Position numbers and translations under genes: made by a program. The notes under the pieces were generated by a model. It ran no database searches, was not told where the DNA came from, and was given only the letters and a program-made list of their open reading frames with translations. DNA of 64,000 nt. It comes from SZUA-35 sp964351995. Its GTDB lineage: Bacteria > Actinomycetota > Acidimicrobiia > Acidimicrobiales > SZUA-35. Positions 8,543 to 16,428 of the stretch are shown in pieces (the stretch's first letter is position 1; the number at the start of each line of letters is the position of its first letter). Location of the stretch: assembly GCA_964351995.1 (NCBI GenBank), contig CAYGQE010000011.1, forward strand, positions 62,001 through 126,000. The letters are read 5' to 3'.

Positions 8543-9735
8543 GCGATGTCCTGACCTTTTGATTGGTCCGCCAACCACTGGCTCCACCGCATGACGGCTG
8601 ACTCGGTCGCATCGTCGAGCGGTGCACTGAGGAGGCAACCCGTGTGCTCGCCTTCGTGGTGGCAAACCAGTAGCCGGGCGGCTTGGAGCGCCGTGGTGAG
8701 ATCGAACGGTGGGTTGGCCTGAACGTCTGGGCGGTCGACCGATTCGGCCACCGCAAGCACGAGTTCGGTGGGAAGTCCCCAGATCGACAGCAAGTAGCCA
8801 GCCACGTCGGCATGGGTGGATCCGTGCAGCTCGATCTCGGCTGCTTCCAGGGAGAGACCGAGCTCCTGGGCGCAGTCGTGGGAAGCTTTGAGCCGCTCGG
8901 GGAAGTCCGATGCTTGGATCAGGATCCCGATCGAGCTGAGGAGACCCGCCACTGAGGCGAGCGGGGTGGCTTCTCGGCTGGCGAGCTGGCGGGCCAACTC
9001 GCTCAACCGTTTGCCGTACTGGTCGACCTCACAGCCGGGCAGATCGGCAAAGGTGCGGTGGGGTTGCATGGAACGAAGAACACCGACCGACAGTGCCATG
9101 TGCGAGACGGTGCGGAGGCCGATCCGGGCGACGGCTTCGCGAACTGACGCTGCGCCGGTGCCGCCGGAGTACGCCGAGTTGGCGAGTTGGAGCAACTTGG
9201 CCGAGATCGCCGGGTCGGTCTCGACGAGCTCAGCGATGTCACTCAACTCGACGTCGGGGTCGGCCAGCAGTTCTTGCAGCCGGAGGTAGGTGTCGGGCAG
9301 TGTCGGGAGCGAGGACATGCTGGCGAGCGCATCAGTCAGATCCGAACCTTGGAGCAGGCGGCGATACCGAGTTGCGTCGTGGAGAGCTTCCAAGAGCATC
9401 GGGCGCGGGCATGGCTTGGTCAGCCATCGATGGGCGACGAACATCGTCTGCATCACGAGGTCGGAGCTGGCCTCGCCGGACAGGATGTAGCGGACGATGT
9501 TCGGGTGGTCTTGCTTGAGACGGTCGAGCAGGTCCGCCCCATTGCCGCCCGGCATTCGCATGTCGGTGAAGACGACATCGACATCGTTCGAGTCCACCAG
9601 TTGCAGCGCTTCGGCTGCGCCACCGGCCCAAAGAAAGTCGTACCGTCGACGCTCTGGTCGTAGTGCAACTCGCATCCCGCGCAGAACAGAAGCTTCGTCG
9701 TCGACGAACAAGACGGTCGGGCGCTCTCCGCTCAT
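8539..9735 (-). CDS. Response regulator with HDOD domain
   Basis: A 398-residue protein: receiver domain at about 1-120 (VLFVDDEASVLRGM, phospho-Asp in VVFTDMRMPGGNG, Lys in LTKPC), then an HDOD domain (SSLPTLPDTYLRLQELLADP, IAELVETDPAISAKLLQLANS, VREAVARIGLRTVSHMA). HDOD modules are HD-like folds without full catalytic residues and commonly act as scaffolds in signalling. In known H-NOX pathways a degenerate HD-GYP regulator (HnoD) tunes the phosphodiesterase; this gene may play a similar part, which is inference. Both ends overlap neighbours by four bases. Confidence 0.9.
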   Translation of the reverse strand: MSGERPTVLFVDDEASVLRGMRVALRPERRRYDFLWAGGAAEALQLVDSNDVDVVFTDMRMPGGNGADLLDRLKQDHPNIVRYILSGEASSDLVMQTMFVAHRWLTKPCPRPMLLEALHDATRYRRLLQGSDLTDALASMSSLPTLPDTYLRLQELLADPDVELSDIAELVETDPAISAKLLQLANSAYSGGTGAASVREAVARIGLRTVSHMALSVGVLRSMQPHRTFADLPGCEVDQYGKRLSELARQLASREATPLASVAGLLSSIGILIQASDFPERLKASHDCAQELGLSLEAAEIELHGSTHADVAGYLLSIWGLPTELVLAVAESVDRPDVQANPPFDLTTALQAARLLVCHHEGEHTGCLLSAPLDDATESAVMRWSQWLADQSKGQDIA

Positions 9736-11060
9736 GAGAGTGCCCGTTCCGGCAACCAAATCCGGAACGTCGAGCCTTCTCCCTCGGTGCTCTCGACGCT
9801 CAGCCGTCCTTGGTGTTTGTCGACGATGACGTTGTAAGAAATCGCGAGACCTTGGCCGGTGCCTCTGCCTGGCTCCTTCGTGGTGAAGAACGGATCGAAG
9901 ATTCGGTCGCGAATTCCTACAGGGATGCCGGTGCCGGTGTCGGTGATCGACAACGAAACGCCATCGAGTTCCGAAGCGGTCTCGATCGAGATGGTTCCCC
10001 TCTCATCGCTGTGGTCGACCCTGTCGGCAATGGCGTGGGCGGCGTTCACCACCAGATTGAGGAGGACCTGTGAGATGTCGCCCTCGTTGCACATCACTTC
10101 AGGGAGTGAGCCCTTCTTGAAATCGACATCGGCAACGTACTTGTACTCGTTGGTCGCCACGATCAGCGCCGTGTCGACGAGGGAGTTGAGATCGGTGGGC
10201 ATGTGCTGCGCCGCCCCGGGATGCGAGAATTGTTTCATCGCCCGCACGATCGTGGACACTCGCTCGATGCCGCTCAAGGTTCGAGTGACCGCCTCTGGCG
10301 CTTCGGCGGTCACGAATTCGAGGTCGGCGGCTTCTTCTGCTCGCTCGACGTCGGTCACCGCATCGGCCAGCTGATCGAAGTTCTTGGCAGATTCGCGAAG
10401 GAGACCGTAGGCATCGCAGAGCTCCAGCAGGTCGGAGACGACGTCACCGAGAAAGTGCACGTTGTCACCGATGTACTGGACAGGAGTATTGATCTCGTGG
10501 GCGACGCCCGCCGCCAGTTGGCCAACGGACTCCAACTTCTGGGCGTGACGCAACTCGACCTCGAGCCGCTTGCGGTCGCTGATGTCTGTGGCGACACACA
10601 CCGCGCCGACGTGCCCATCGCTCTCACTTGGCCCATCGCTCTCACTTGACAGTGGTGACACCGTGACGAGCACAGGTAGCTCGCCGGTGGCTGTCTTGAG
10701 CATGGCCTCGCCAGGCGAAGGAATCGTTCCAGGGGCGCCATCGTCGGTCGAGAGGAGCTCGCCGACCGGTCGACCGAACAGGTGTGTCAGGTCGTCGCCG
10801 ATGAGCTGGGTCACCGCACCGTCGACGGTGACGATGCGGCCGGCGGCGTCGATCACGATGACAGCCGAGTCCATACTCCGGAGAATGCTCTCGAGGTAGT
10901 TGCTCTTCTTGCGGACCTCCTGCTGGGCGAGGAAGAGCGACCGAGTCTTGTCCTCGATCAGTTCTTCGAGGATCGCCGTCTTCTGCCTGGCCTTGGTCAG
11001 CCGGCGTTCGAGACGAACGATGTGTTCGTCCCGAGCCTGCTCAGCGACCCCACTAGACAT
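9732..11060 (-). CDS. Soluble PAS-domain sensor histidine kinase
   Basis: The 442-residue kinase has no membrane segment. It has a coiled-coil start (residues about 8-50), a PAS domain (about 55-165), a dimerisation domain with phospho-acceptor His188 in AAGVAHEINTPVQY, and an ATPase domain with N box LLNLVVNAAHAI, G1 DTGTGI and G2 GRGTGQGLAIS. The HEINTP form of the H box is typical of cytosolic kinases partnered by stand-alone sensors. It overlaps the H-NOX gene by eight bases (start ATG 11060; an alternative ATG at 11078 would lengthen the overlap) and the HDOD regulator by four. It probably transduces the H-NOX signal, as HnoK does elsewhere. Confidence 0.9.
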   Translation of the reverse strand: MSSGVAEQARDEHIVRLERRLTKARQKTAILEELIEDKTRSLFLAQQEVRKKSNYLESILRSMDSAVIVIDAAGRIVTVDGAVTQLIGDDLTHLFGRPVGELLSTDDGAPGTIPSPGEAMLKTATGELPVLVTVSPLSSESDGPSESDGHVGAVCVATDISDRKRLEVELRHAQKLESVGQLAAGVAHEINTPVQYIGDNVHFLGDVVSDLLELCDAYGLLRESAKNFDQLADAVTDVERAEEAADLEFVTAEAPEAVTRTLSGIERVSTIVRAMKQFSHPGAAQHMPTDLNSLVDTALIVATNEYKYVADVDFKKGSLPEVMCNEGDISQVLLNLVVNAAHAIADRVDHSDERGTISIETASELDGVSLSITDTGTGIPVGIRDRIFDPFFTTKEPGRGTGQGLAISYNVIVDKHQGRLSVESTEGEGSTFRIWLPERALS

Positions 11061-11631
11061 CGAGCTGGGCCCCAGCAAACTCCATGGAGGTATGCGGCTT
11101 GTCGAAGCTGATCAAGAAGCTGGCGTTCGTGCCTTCTGTGCTGATCATTTCGTGCTCGAAGTCGACCTCGAACCAGTCGGCGACCCCGTCGAGAAGACCA
11201 TGCACCAAGCCGAACAACCCGAACGGAGACTCGTAGTGCATCGTGAGCGTGGCGGGGCCAGCGGCCTCCACCTGGAAGCGCGCAGGCGACGCATCAGCAT
11301 CGAGCTTTCGTACCTCAGTGTGAATCACTGATTCGAGGCCAAGGAGGAACGAAGACGGGTTCGAGAACTGCTCCATCAAGGACGGCACGGCCCTGGCAAG
11401 CGCAGGGAAAGCGTGACGTCCGTAGGCCCGCAAGGCGTCGTCGACCGTGATGCCAAGGAGGTCGGCAGCGGTCGAGACAAGAGCCAGGAGATCCGTGGCC
11501 GGATAGGTGCCTGGCCCGACGAACGGTTCGGTGGTCTCGAGCGTCGTCGCTTCGACGATGTCCTCGAGAACGTCTTCGCCAAACTTCGTGATCACGAAGT
11601 CTTCGAAGACAGTGAAAATGACACCCTTCAT
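11053..11631 (-). CDS. H-NOX (haem NO/O2-binding) sensor protein, atypical
   Basis: The 192-residue protein starts MKGVIFTVFEDFVITKFGED, the family N-terminus, and fits the stand-alone H-NOX length (180-190). The likely proximal haem ligand is His104 in LESVIHTEVRKL, with Pro116 downstream. The Tyr-x-Ser-x-Arg motif that holds the haem propionates reads Tyr133-Glu-Ser135-Pro-Phe137, so the Arg is replaced by Phe. H-NOX proteins bind NO (some O2) on ferrous haem and regulate partner kinases. It leads the operon after a GGAGAG ribosome site and is divergent from ribF. Haem binding may be weakened or altered; the family call is firm, the ligand is not. Confidence 0.88.
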   Translation of the reverse strand: MKGVIFTVFEDFVITKFGEDVLEDIVEATTLETTEPFVGPGTYPATDLLALVSTAADLLGITVDDALRAYGRHAFPALARAVPSLMEQFSNPSSFLLGLESVIHTEVRKLDADASPARFQVEAAGPATLTMHYESPFGLFGLVHGLLDGVADWFEVDFEHEMISTEGTNASFLISFDKPHTSMEFAGAQLDV

Positions 11632-11772
11632 CGGCTCTCCTCAGAACGTCTTGGCCGCAGTATCGGCCGTTCGCCACCCGCCATGAGGCAACCTCGAGTT
11701 CGCAGTGCAAGCAGCCGAAACGCTCCGGGGCGATCGTGCCAGCTCGGACTGGTCCGGCTACCGTGTCGCCCG

Positions 11773-12726
11773 GTGAAGATCATCACAAGCGTTGACGCCA
11801 TGAAGTCGATCGAGGGCCCGCACGCCGTGACGATCGGAGCCTACGACGGTGTCCATCGCGGCCACCTGAGTGTGATTGGGCAAACTCGGGCGATTGCGGA
11901 ACGACATTCGGCAAAGTCCGCCATCGTCACCTTCGAGCCCCACCCGGCCTACGTGCTGCGGCTCGAGAACGCACCGGCGCTGCTGACCAGCCTCGACCAC
12001 AAGCTCGAGCTCCTCGCAGCGGCGGGTGTCGACACCGCAGTCGTGATCCCATTCGACATGGAACGGTCGGCCGAGACACCAGCCGATTTCGTCGAGAACG
12101 TGTTGGTCGACTGTCTCAACGCCAAGGCGGTGATCGTTGGGTCTGATTTCCACTTCGGTGCTGATCGGGCCGGGAATGTCGACGTTCTCACCGAGCTCGG
12201 CAAGCAGCATGGTTTCGAAGTCGAGGGTGTGGAACTGCTTCGTCGTGACGACGGCAAGATCGAGAGCATCAGCTCCACCGTGATTCGCCGGGCGTTGGTC
12301 GGTGGCGAGATTCGTACCGCCAATGCGCTGCTCGGCCGAGCACATGAGCTTCGCGGTCCGGTCGTCCAAGGCGATCAGCGTGGTCGCACCATCGGCTTTC
12401 CCACGGCGAACGTGGCAGTCAAGCACGAGATGGCAATGCCGGCCGATGCCGTCTACGCCGCGTGGTACGTGCGTGCCGACGGCGTTCGGCTGCCGGCTGC
12501 GGTCAACGTCGGCAAGCGTCCGACCTTCTACCAAGACGCTGAGCATTCGCTCGTCGAGGCGCACGTCATCGACTTCGAAGGCGACCTCTACCACGAAGAT
12601 GCCCGAGTCCAGTTCATCGAGTTGATCCGATCCGAGCAACGTTTCGACGGCATCGATGCGCTGCAGGCTCAACTCAAGCTCGACATCGAGACCGCTCGAA
12701 GCATCCTGGCCGGAGAGACTGCATGA
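11773..12726 (+). CDS. ribF: Bifunctional riboflavin kinase / FAD synthetase
   Basis: RibF phosphorylates riboflavin to FMN and adenylates FMN to FAD. The 317-residue protein has an N-terminal nucleotidyltransferase domain (GAYDGVHRGHLSVI at about residues 22-35, SDFHFGADRAGN, then SSTVIRRALVGGEI) and a C-terminal kinase domain with RGRTIGFPTANV. GTG at 11773 was chosen since the encoded KIITSVDAMK leads straight into the fold. Any earlier in-frame start would extend into the divergent H-NOX leader. The stop overlaps the next start (ATGA), coupling it to a flavin reductase. Confidence 0.95.
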   Translation: MKIITSVDAMKSIEGPHAVTIGAYDGVHRGHLSVIGQTRAIAERHSAKSAIVTFEPHPAYVLRLENAPALLTSLDHKLELLAAAGVDTAVVIPFDMERSAETPADFVENVLVDCLNAKAVIVGSDFHFGADRAGNVDVLTELGKQHGFEVEGVELLRRDDGKIESISSTVIRRALVGGEIRTANALLGRAHELRGPVVQGDQRGRTIGFPTANVAVKHEMAMPADAVYAAWYVRADGVRLPAAVNVGKRPTFYQDAEHSLVEAHVIDFEGDLYHEDARVQFIELIRSEQRFDGIDALQAQLKLDIETARSILAGETA

Positions 12727-13328
12727 CCAAGACCTCCTTTGCGCTGGAAGATCTGGGCGGCATGGACGGCTACAAACTCGGCTCAGGGTTGATCGTCCCC
12801 CGGCCCGTGGGTTGGATTGGTTCGATCGACGTTGACGGCAACACGAACCTGGCGCCGTATTCGTTTTTCAACATGGTGTCGGGCGCGCCGCCGACCTTCG
12901 TTTTCGCCCCTGGCAATGGGGCGCGCAAGGACACCCTCGACAACGTGCGGGCAGTGCCTGAGTTCACGATCAACATCGTGACCGATGAGGTCGTCGATGT
13001 CATGAACGCCACAGCCGAGTCGCTCGACGCCGGTCAGAGCGAGTTCGATCTCCCGGGGATCACCGCCGTGCCGAGCCAGGTGGTTCGCCCGCCCATGGTC
13101 GGTGAATGCAAAGCCACGATCGAGTGTGTCGTCGACACCATTGTTCCCGTTGGTGACGAGCGGCACGGAAACTCGCTCGTGATCGGCCACGCAGTGATGT
13201 TTCACGTCGACGACTCGTTGCTCGACGGAACGCGCATCGACCAGGCTGCGTTGCAGGCGATCGGCCGCCACGTCGGGAACACCTACAGCCGCACGCACGA
13301 CCTCTTCGACATCGTCCGCCCCGACTGA
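12723..13328 (+). CDS. Flavin reductase family (FMN-binding split barrel) protein
   Basis: A 201-residue protein with the DIM6/NTAB flavin-reductase fold: SGLIVPRPVGWIGSIDVDG, NLAPYSFFNMVSGAPPTFVFAPG (flavin phosphate-binding region), KDTLDNVRAVPEFTINIV and a late GHAVMFHVDDSLL. Such proteins reduce FMN with NAD(P)H or use bound FMN as cofactor. Coupling to ribF by a four-base overlap suits an FMN-dependent enzyme. The substrate and any partner oxygenase cannot be told from the sequence. Confidence 0.85.
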   Translation: MTKTSFALEDLGGMDGYKLGSGLIVPRPVGWIGSIDVDGNTNLAPYSFFNMVSGAPPTFVFAPGNGARKDTLDNVRAVPEFTINIVTDEVVDVMNATAESLDAGQSEFDLPGITAVPSQVVRPPMVGECKATIECVVDTIVPVGDERHGNSLVIGHAVMFHVDDSLLDGTRIDQAALQAIGRHVGNTYSRTHDLFDIVRPD

Positions 13329-13347
13329 CCGCTTTCTGGCGGTCGAA

Positions 13348-13818
13348 TCAGGCAGCGTCAGCTTGCTCGGTTGGAGGTCGACGGTCTGCCCGGTAGGCCC
13401 ACCCGTTCAGGGTTTGCAATGTTTCGAAACCGATGTCGATGCTGTGTGAGCCAGGCCGGAGATCGAAGCTCGAGAACGAACAGCGTTCGCCCGGCAGGCC
13501 AGCCACCACGACTGCCACGCTCGAACCATCATCGGTCTGAGTGACGGTGATGGTCAACGCTCCAGGCATTGGCGCTGCGTTGTGGCTGGCGGCCAGTTGC
13601 ATGGCGAGGCGAACGGCGTCCTGCGTCGTCTTCTGACCGCGGCTGTATGCAATGGTCTCGACCATGGACAGTTCGCTGCCGCTGGCCTTGATCGCGGGCC
13701 GGAAGGCCGGAATTTCCAGTGCTTCGATGAGGCGACTGCCCGCCGGCAGCTTGGCCATCGTGTCGTTGAGCGCCAACGACAGCTCGAACCACTCGTCATC
13801 GTCAATGAGATCGAACAT
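13348..13818 (-). CDS. Hypothetical protein
   Basis: A 156-residue acidic-start protein (MFDLIDDDEWFELSLALNDT) that I do not recognise. It has an alpha-helical first half (FELSLALNDTMAKLPAGSRLIEALEI) and a beta-rich second half (GALTITVTQTDDGSSVAVVVAGLPGE). There is no signal peptide, membrane segment or Cys pair. ATG at 13818 follows GGAGGAAG, a strong ribosome site, and was preferred over a longer frame starting at 13959 that would overlap bioB. It is divergent from bioB and convergent with the flavin reductase gene. Confidence 0.65.
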   Translation of the reverse strand: MFDLIDDDEWFELSLALNDTMAKLPAGSRLIEALEIPAFRPAIKASGSELSMVETIAYSRGQKTTQDAVRLAMQLAASHNAAPMPGALTITVTQTDDGSSVAVVVAGLPGERCSFSSFDLRPGSHSIDIGFETLQTLNGWAYRADRRPPTEQADAA

Positions 13819-13949
13819 CAGCTTCCTCCACCGTTGGGATCCCAGCGCATTCCAACAGACTGGACCAGATCGTGTCCAGACTGGCGGATGTGACGGGCGA
13901 CCGTCTTCATGCCTTGGCGTTTGATCATTCTGCTGGCTACACCGAGGCA

Positions 13950-14948
13950 ATGACGTCATCGCCCGACCTGCATGTTCGAGACCTCCGCCACGATTGGACG
14001 GTGGCTGAGGCCATCGAAGTGATGTGTCGTCCGCTCACCGATTTGCTCATGGCGGCTCAAAACAGCCACATCACCCACTTTCCGCCAGCCCCAGACGGTC
14101 GTCACCAGGTCGAGGGAGCCCAGCTGCTGTCGATCAAGACAGGTGCATGCCCCGAGGACTGCGCCTATTGCCCGCAGTCGGCACATCACGACACCGAGCT
14201 GAGCGTCGAGCGCTTGATGGACGCCGAGTCGATCCTCATCGAAGCCAAGTTGGCCAAGGAAAACGGTGCCAGCCGCTTCTGTATGGGCGCAGCTTGGCGT
14301 TCGCCAACGGATCGACAGGTCGACGAGGTCGCGGCCGCAGTTGCGGGCGTGGCCGGGCTCGGTCTCGAGACCTGCGTGACGTTGGGAATGCTGACCGAGC
14401 CTCAAGCCGTCACGTTGGCTGACGCGGGCCTCGATTTCTACAACCACAACCTCGATACGTCACCAGAGTTCTACGGCACCATCATCACGACCCGCACCTA
14501 CGAGGACCGGCTCGAGACATTGGCGAACTGTCGCACCGCTGGCCTGTCGCTTTGCGCAGGCGGCATCGTTGGTATGGGCGAATCTCGGCGTGATCGAGCC
14601 GGGTTGCTCACCCAGCTCGCCGCGCTCGACCCGCATCCCGAAAGTGTCCCGGTCAACCTGTTGGTGAAGGTGCCGGGAACACCCCTGGGTGAGGTCGAGG
14701 ATCTCGACGGGCTGGAACTGGTTCGCACCATTGCGGCAGCGCGCTTGATGATGCCTGCGTCGGTCGTGCGGCTGTCTGCTGGTCGAGAGGGCATGAGTGA
14801 CGAGCTGCATGCGTTGTGCTTCATGGCCGGTGCCAACAGCATCTTTCTCGGCGATCGGCTGTTGACCACGGACAATCCCGGTGGCGACGACGGCCCGTTG
14901 ATGGATCGCCTCGGCGTGCATATCTCGGATCGCTCGCTGCTGTCGTAG
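13950..14948 (+). CDS. bioB: Biotin synthase
   Basis: BioB is the radical-SAM enzyme that inserts sulfur into dethiobiotin. The 332-residue protein carries the CxxxCxxC cluster motif at about residues 67-74 (GACPEDCAYCPQS), the block LAKENGASRFCMGAAWR, and YNHNLDTSPEFYGTI, all diagnostic. Later VRLSAGRE supplies the Arg ligand of the 2Fe-2S sulfur-donor cluster. ATG at 13950 follows ACCGAGGCA; an in-frame GTG at 13872 would add 26 residues. No other bio gene is in the window. Confidence 0.95.
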   Translation: MTSSPDLHVRDLRHDWTVAEAIEVMCRPLTDLLMAAQNSHITHFPPAPDGRHQVEGAQLLSIKTGACPEDCAYCPQSAHHDTELSVERLMDAESILIEAKLAKENGASRFCMGAAWRSPTDRQVDEVAAAVAGVAGLGLETCVTLGMLTEPQAVTLADAGLDFYNHNLDTSPEFYGTIITTRTYEDRLETLANCRTAGLSLCAGGIVGMGESRRDRAGLLTQLAALDPHPESVPVNLLVKVPGTPLGEVEDLDGLELVRTIAAARLMMPASVVRLSAGREGMSDELHALCFMAGANSIFLGDRLLTTDNPGGDDGPLMDRLGVHISDRSLLS

Positions 14949-14969
14949 CGGCTCGTCTAGTTTCTGGAG

Positions 14970-16412
14970 ATGCCGATCACGCCGTCCTCGACCGCATTCG
15001 ACATCGCCGCTTCGGTCAGCGGCGGAACGGTCTCCGCTGTCGAGATGGCGACGCAAGCATTCGAGCGAATCAGTGAGACCAACGACCGGCTCGACGCGTT
15101 CACCTACGTGGCCGAGGAGCAAGCGATGGCGGACGCGGCCGAGGTTGATCGCCGTGTTGCCTCTGGTGAGGAACTCCCGCTCGCTGGGGTGCCGATCGGC
15201 GTCAAAGAACTCGACTTCGTGGAGGGTTGGCCTGACAACGCCGGCACGGCGATCTTTGCTGACCGTGTGGCGAGTCGCAGCGACACCCACGTGGAACGAC
15301 TAAGGGCTGCTGGCGCCGTTCTGGTCGGGTTGACCTCCGCCAGCGAGTTCGGGATCACGGCCTACACCCACCATCCGGCGAGGGGTGTCACGGCCCGTAA
15401 CCCGTGGGATCTCTCGACCTCGCCGGGTGGATCATCCGGGGGCTCAGCGGCAGCGGTTGCCGCTGGTGTGGTGCCGTTGGCCACTGGAGGCGATGGGGGA
15501 GGATCGATCCGACTGCCTGCGGCGCTGTCCGGCCTGGTGGGACCGAAGATGGCTGTTGGTCGCACACCTCGGCGACGTCGAGACCTCTGGATCACAGCCG
15601 TGCTCGGACCGCTGTCGACAACGGTCACCGATGCGTGTCGCTACCTCGACGTCACCGTCGGCCCTGACGGCCTCGATCGCAACGAGTTGCCTCACTCCGG
15701 TGTGTCCTACGAGGCGATGCTCGGCCAAGAGCTGTCAGCGACCGACGGTGGCGGTGCCGCAACCAAGCCGCTACGAGCGGTGTGGATCAACGACTTCGGC
15801 TTCTCTCGGGTCGAGGCAGAAGTGCTCGCCCTTGCCGAGGCTGCCGCCCGAGATCTTGTGGCGAACAGTCCCGAGATCGAGTGGGTGGAGCGACCGATCA
15901 CGTTCCGAGATCCTTCGTCGGCGTGGGGCATCATCGGTGCGCCAGGTTCGCTGCGATCGTTCGGCCAGGCCGGACCTCTGGACGGGATCGATCAGGGGCA
16001 GCTGAGCCGCGAGGGTCGCTGGTCGCTGAAGGGTGCGCCTCTCGTCGATGCCGCATCGATGGCTCGAGCAATCGCACGAATCGATGAGGTCACATCGGCG
16101 ATCGAGGATGCCTTCTGCGACGTCGACCTGATCTTGTCTCCGGCTTCTGCTGTGTCCTCCGTACCGGCGGAGGGTCCGCTGCCGACAAGCATCGATGGCG
16201 AAGAGGTGCAGCCCTCGGCCATCGCTCACTTCACGATTCCTTTCAACCTCAGTGGACACCCGGGCATGAGCGTGCCGGCTGGTCAAACTGCTGCGGGCAA
16301 CCCGGTTGGCCTTCAGATCGCTGGGCACCGCTTCAGCGAGGTGTTGTTGCTGCAGTTGGCCCATCGCCACGAGCAGGGCAACCCTTGGCCGCGTACGGCC
16401 CCGATGGCTTGA
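14970..16412 (+). CDS. Amidase signature family hydrolase
   Basis: The 480-residue protein has the Ser-cisSer-Lys signature: Lys in IGVKELDF (about residue 78), the Gly/Ser-rich STSPGGSSGGSAAAVAAG, and GGDGGGSIRLPAALSG carrying the nucleophile. Family members hydrolyse amides including indoleacetamide, nicotinamide and Glu-tRNA(Gln) intermediates; nothing points to a GatA role because no gatC/gatB lie near. The substrate is unknown. It starts 21 bases after bioB and is probably cotranscribed, and it converges on the next minus-strand gene. Confidence 0.88.
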   Translation: MPITPSSTAFDIAASVSGGTVSAVEMATQAFERISETNDRLDAFTYVAEEQAMADAAEVDRRVASGEELPLAGVPIGVKELDFVEGWPDNAGTAIFADRVASRSDTHVERLRAAGAVLVGLTSASEFGITAYTHHPARGVTARNPWDLSTSPGGSSGGSAAAVAAGVVPLATGGDGGGSIRLPAALSGLVGPKMAVGRTPRRRRDLWITAVLGPLSTTVTDACRYLDVTVGPDGLDRNELPHSGVSYEAMLGQELSATDGGGAATKPLRAVWINDFGFSRVEAEVLALAEAAARDLVANSPEIEWVERPITFRDPSSAWGIIGAPGSLRSFGQAGPLDGIDQGQLSREGRWSLKGAPLVDAASMARAIARIDEVTSAIEDAFCDVDLILSPASAVSSVPAEGPLPTSIDGEEVQPSAIAHFTIPFNLSGHPGMSVPAGQTAAGNPVGLQIAGHRFSEVLLLQLAHRHEQGNPWPRTAPMA

Positions 16413-16428
16413 GCGAGGCGAGATCGGT

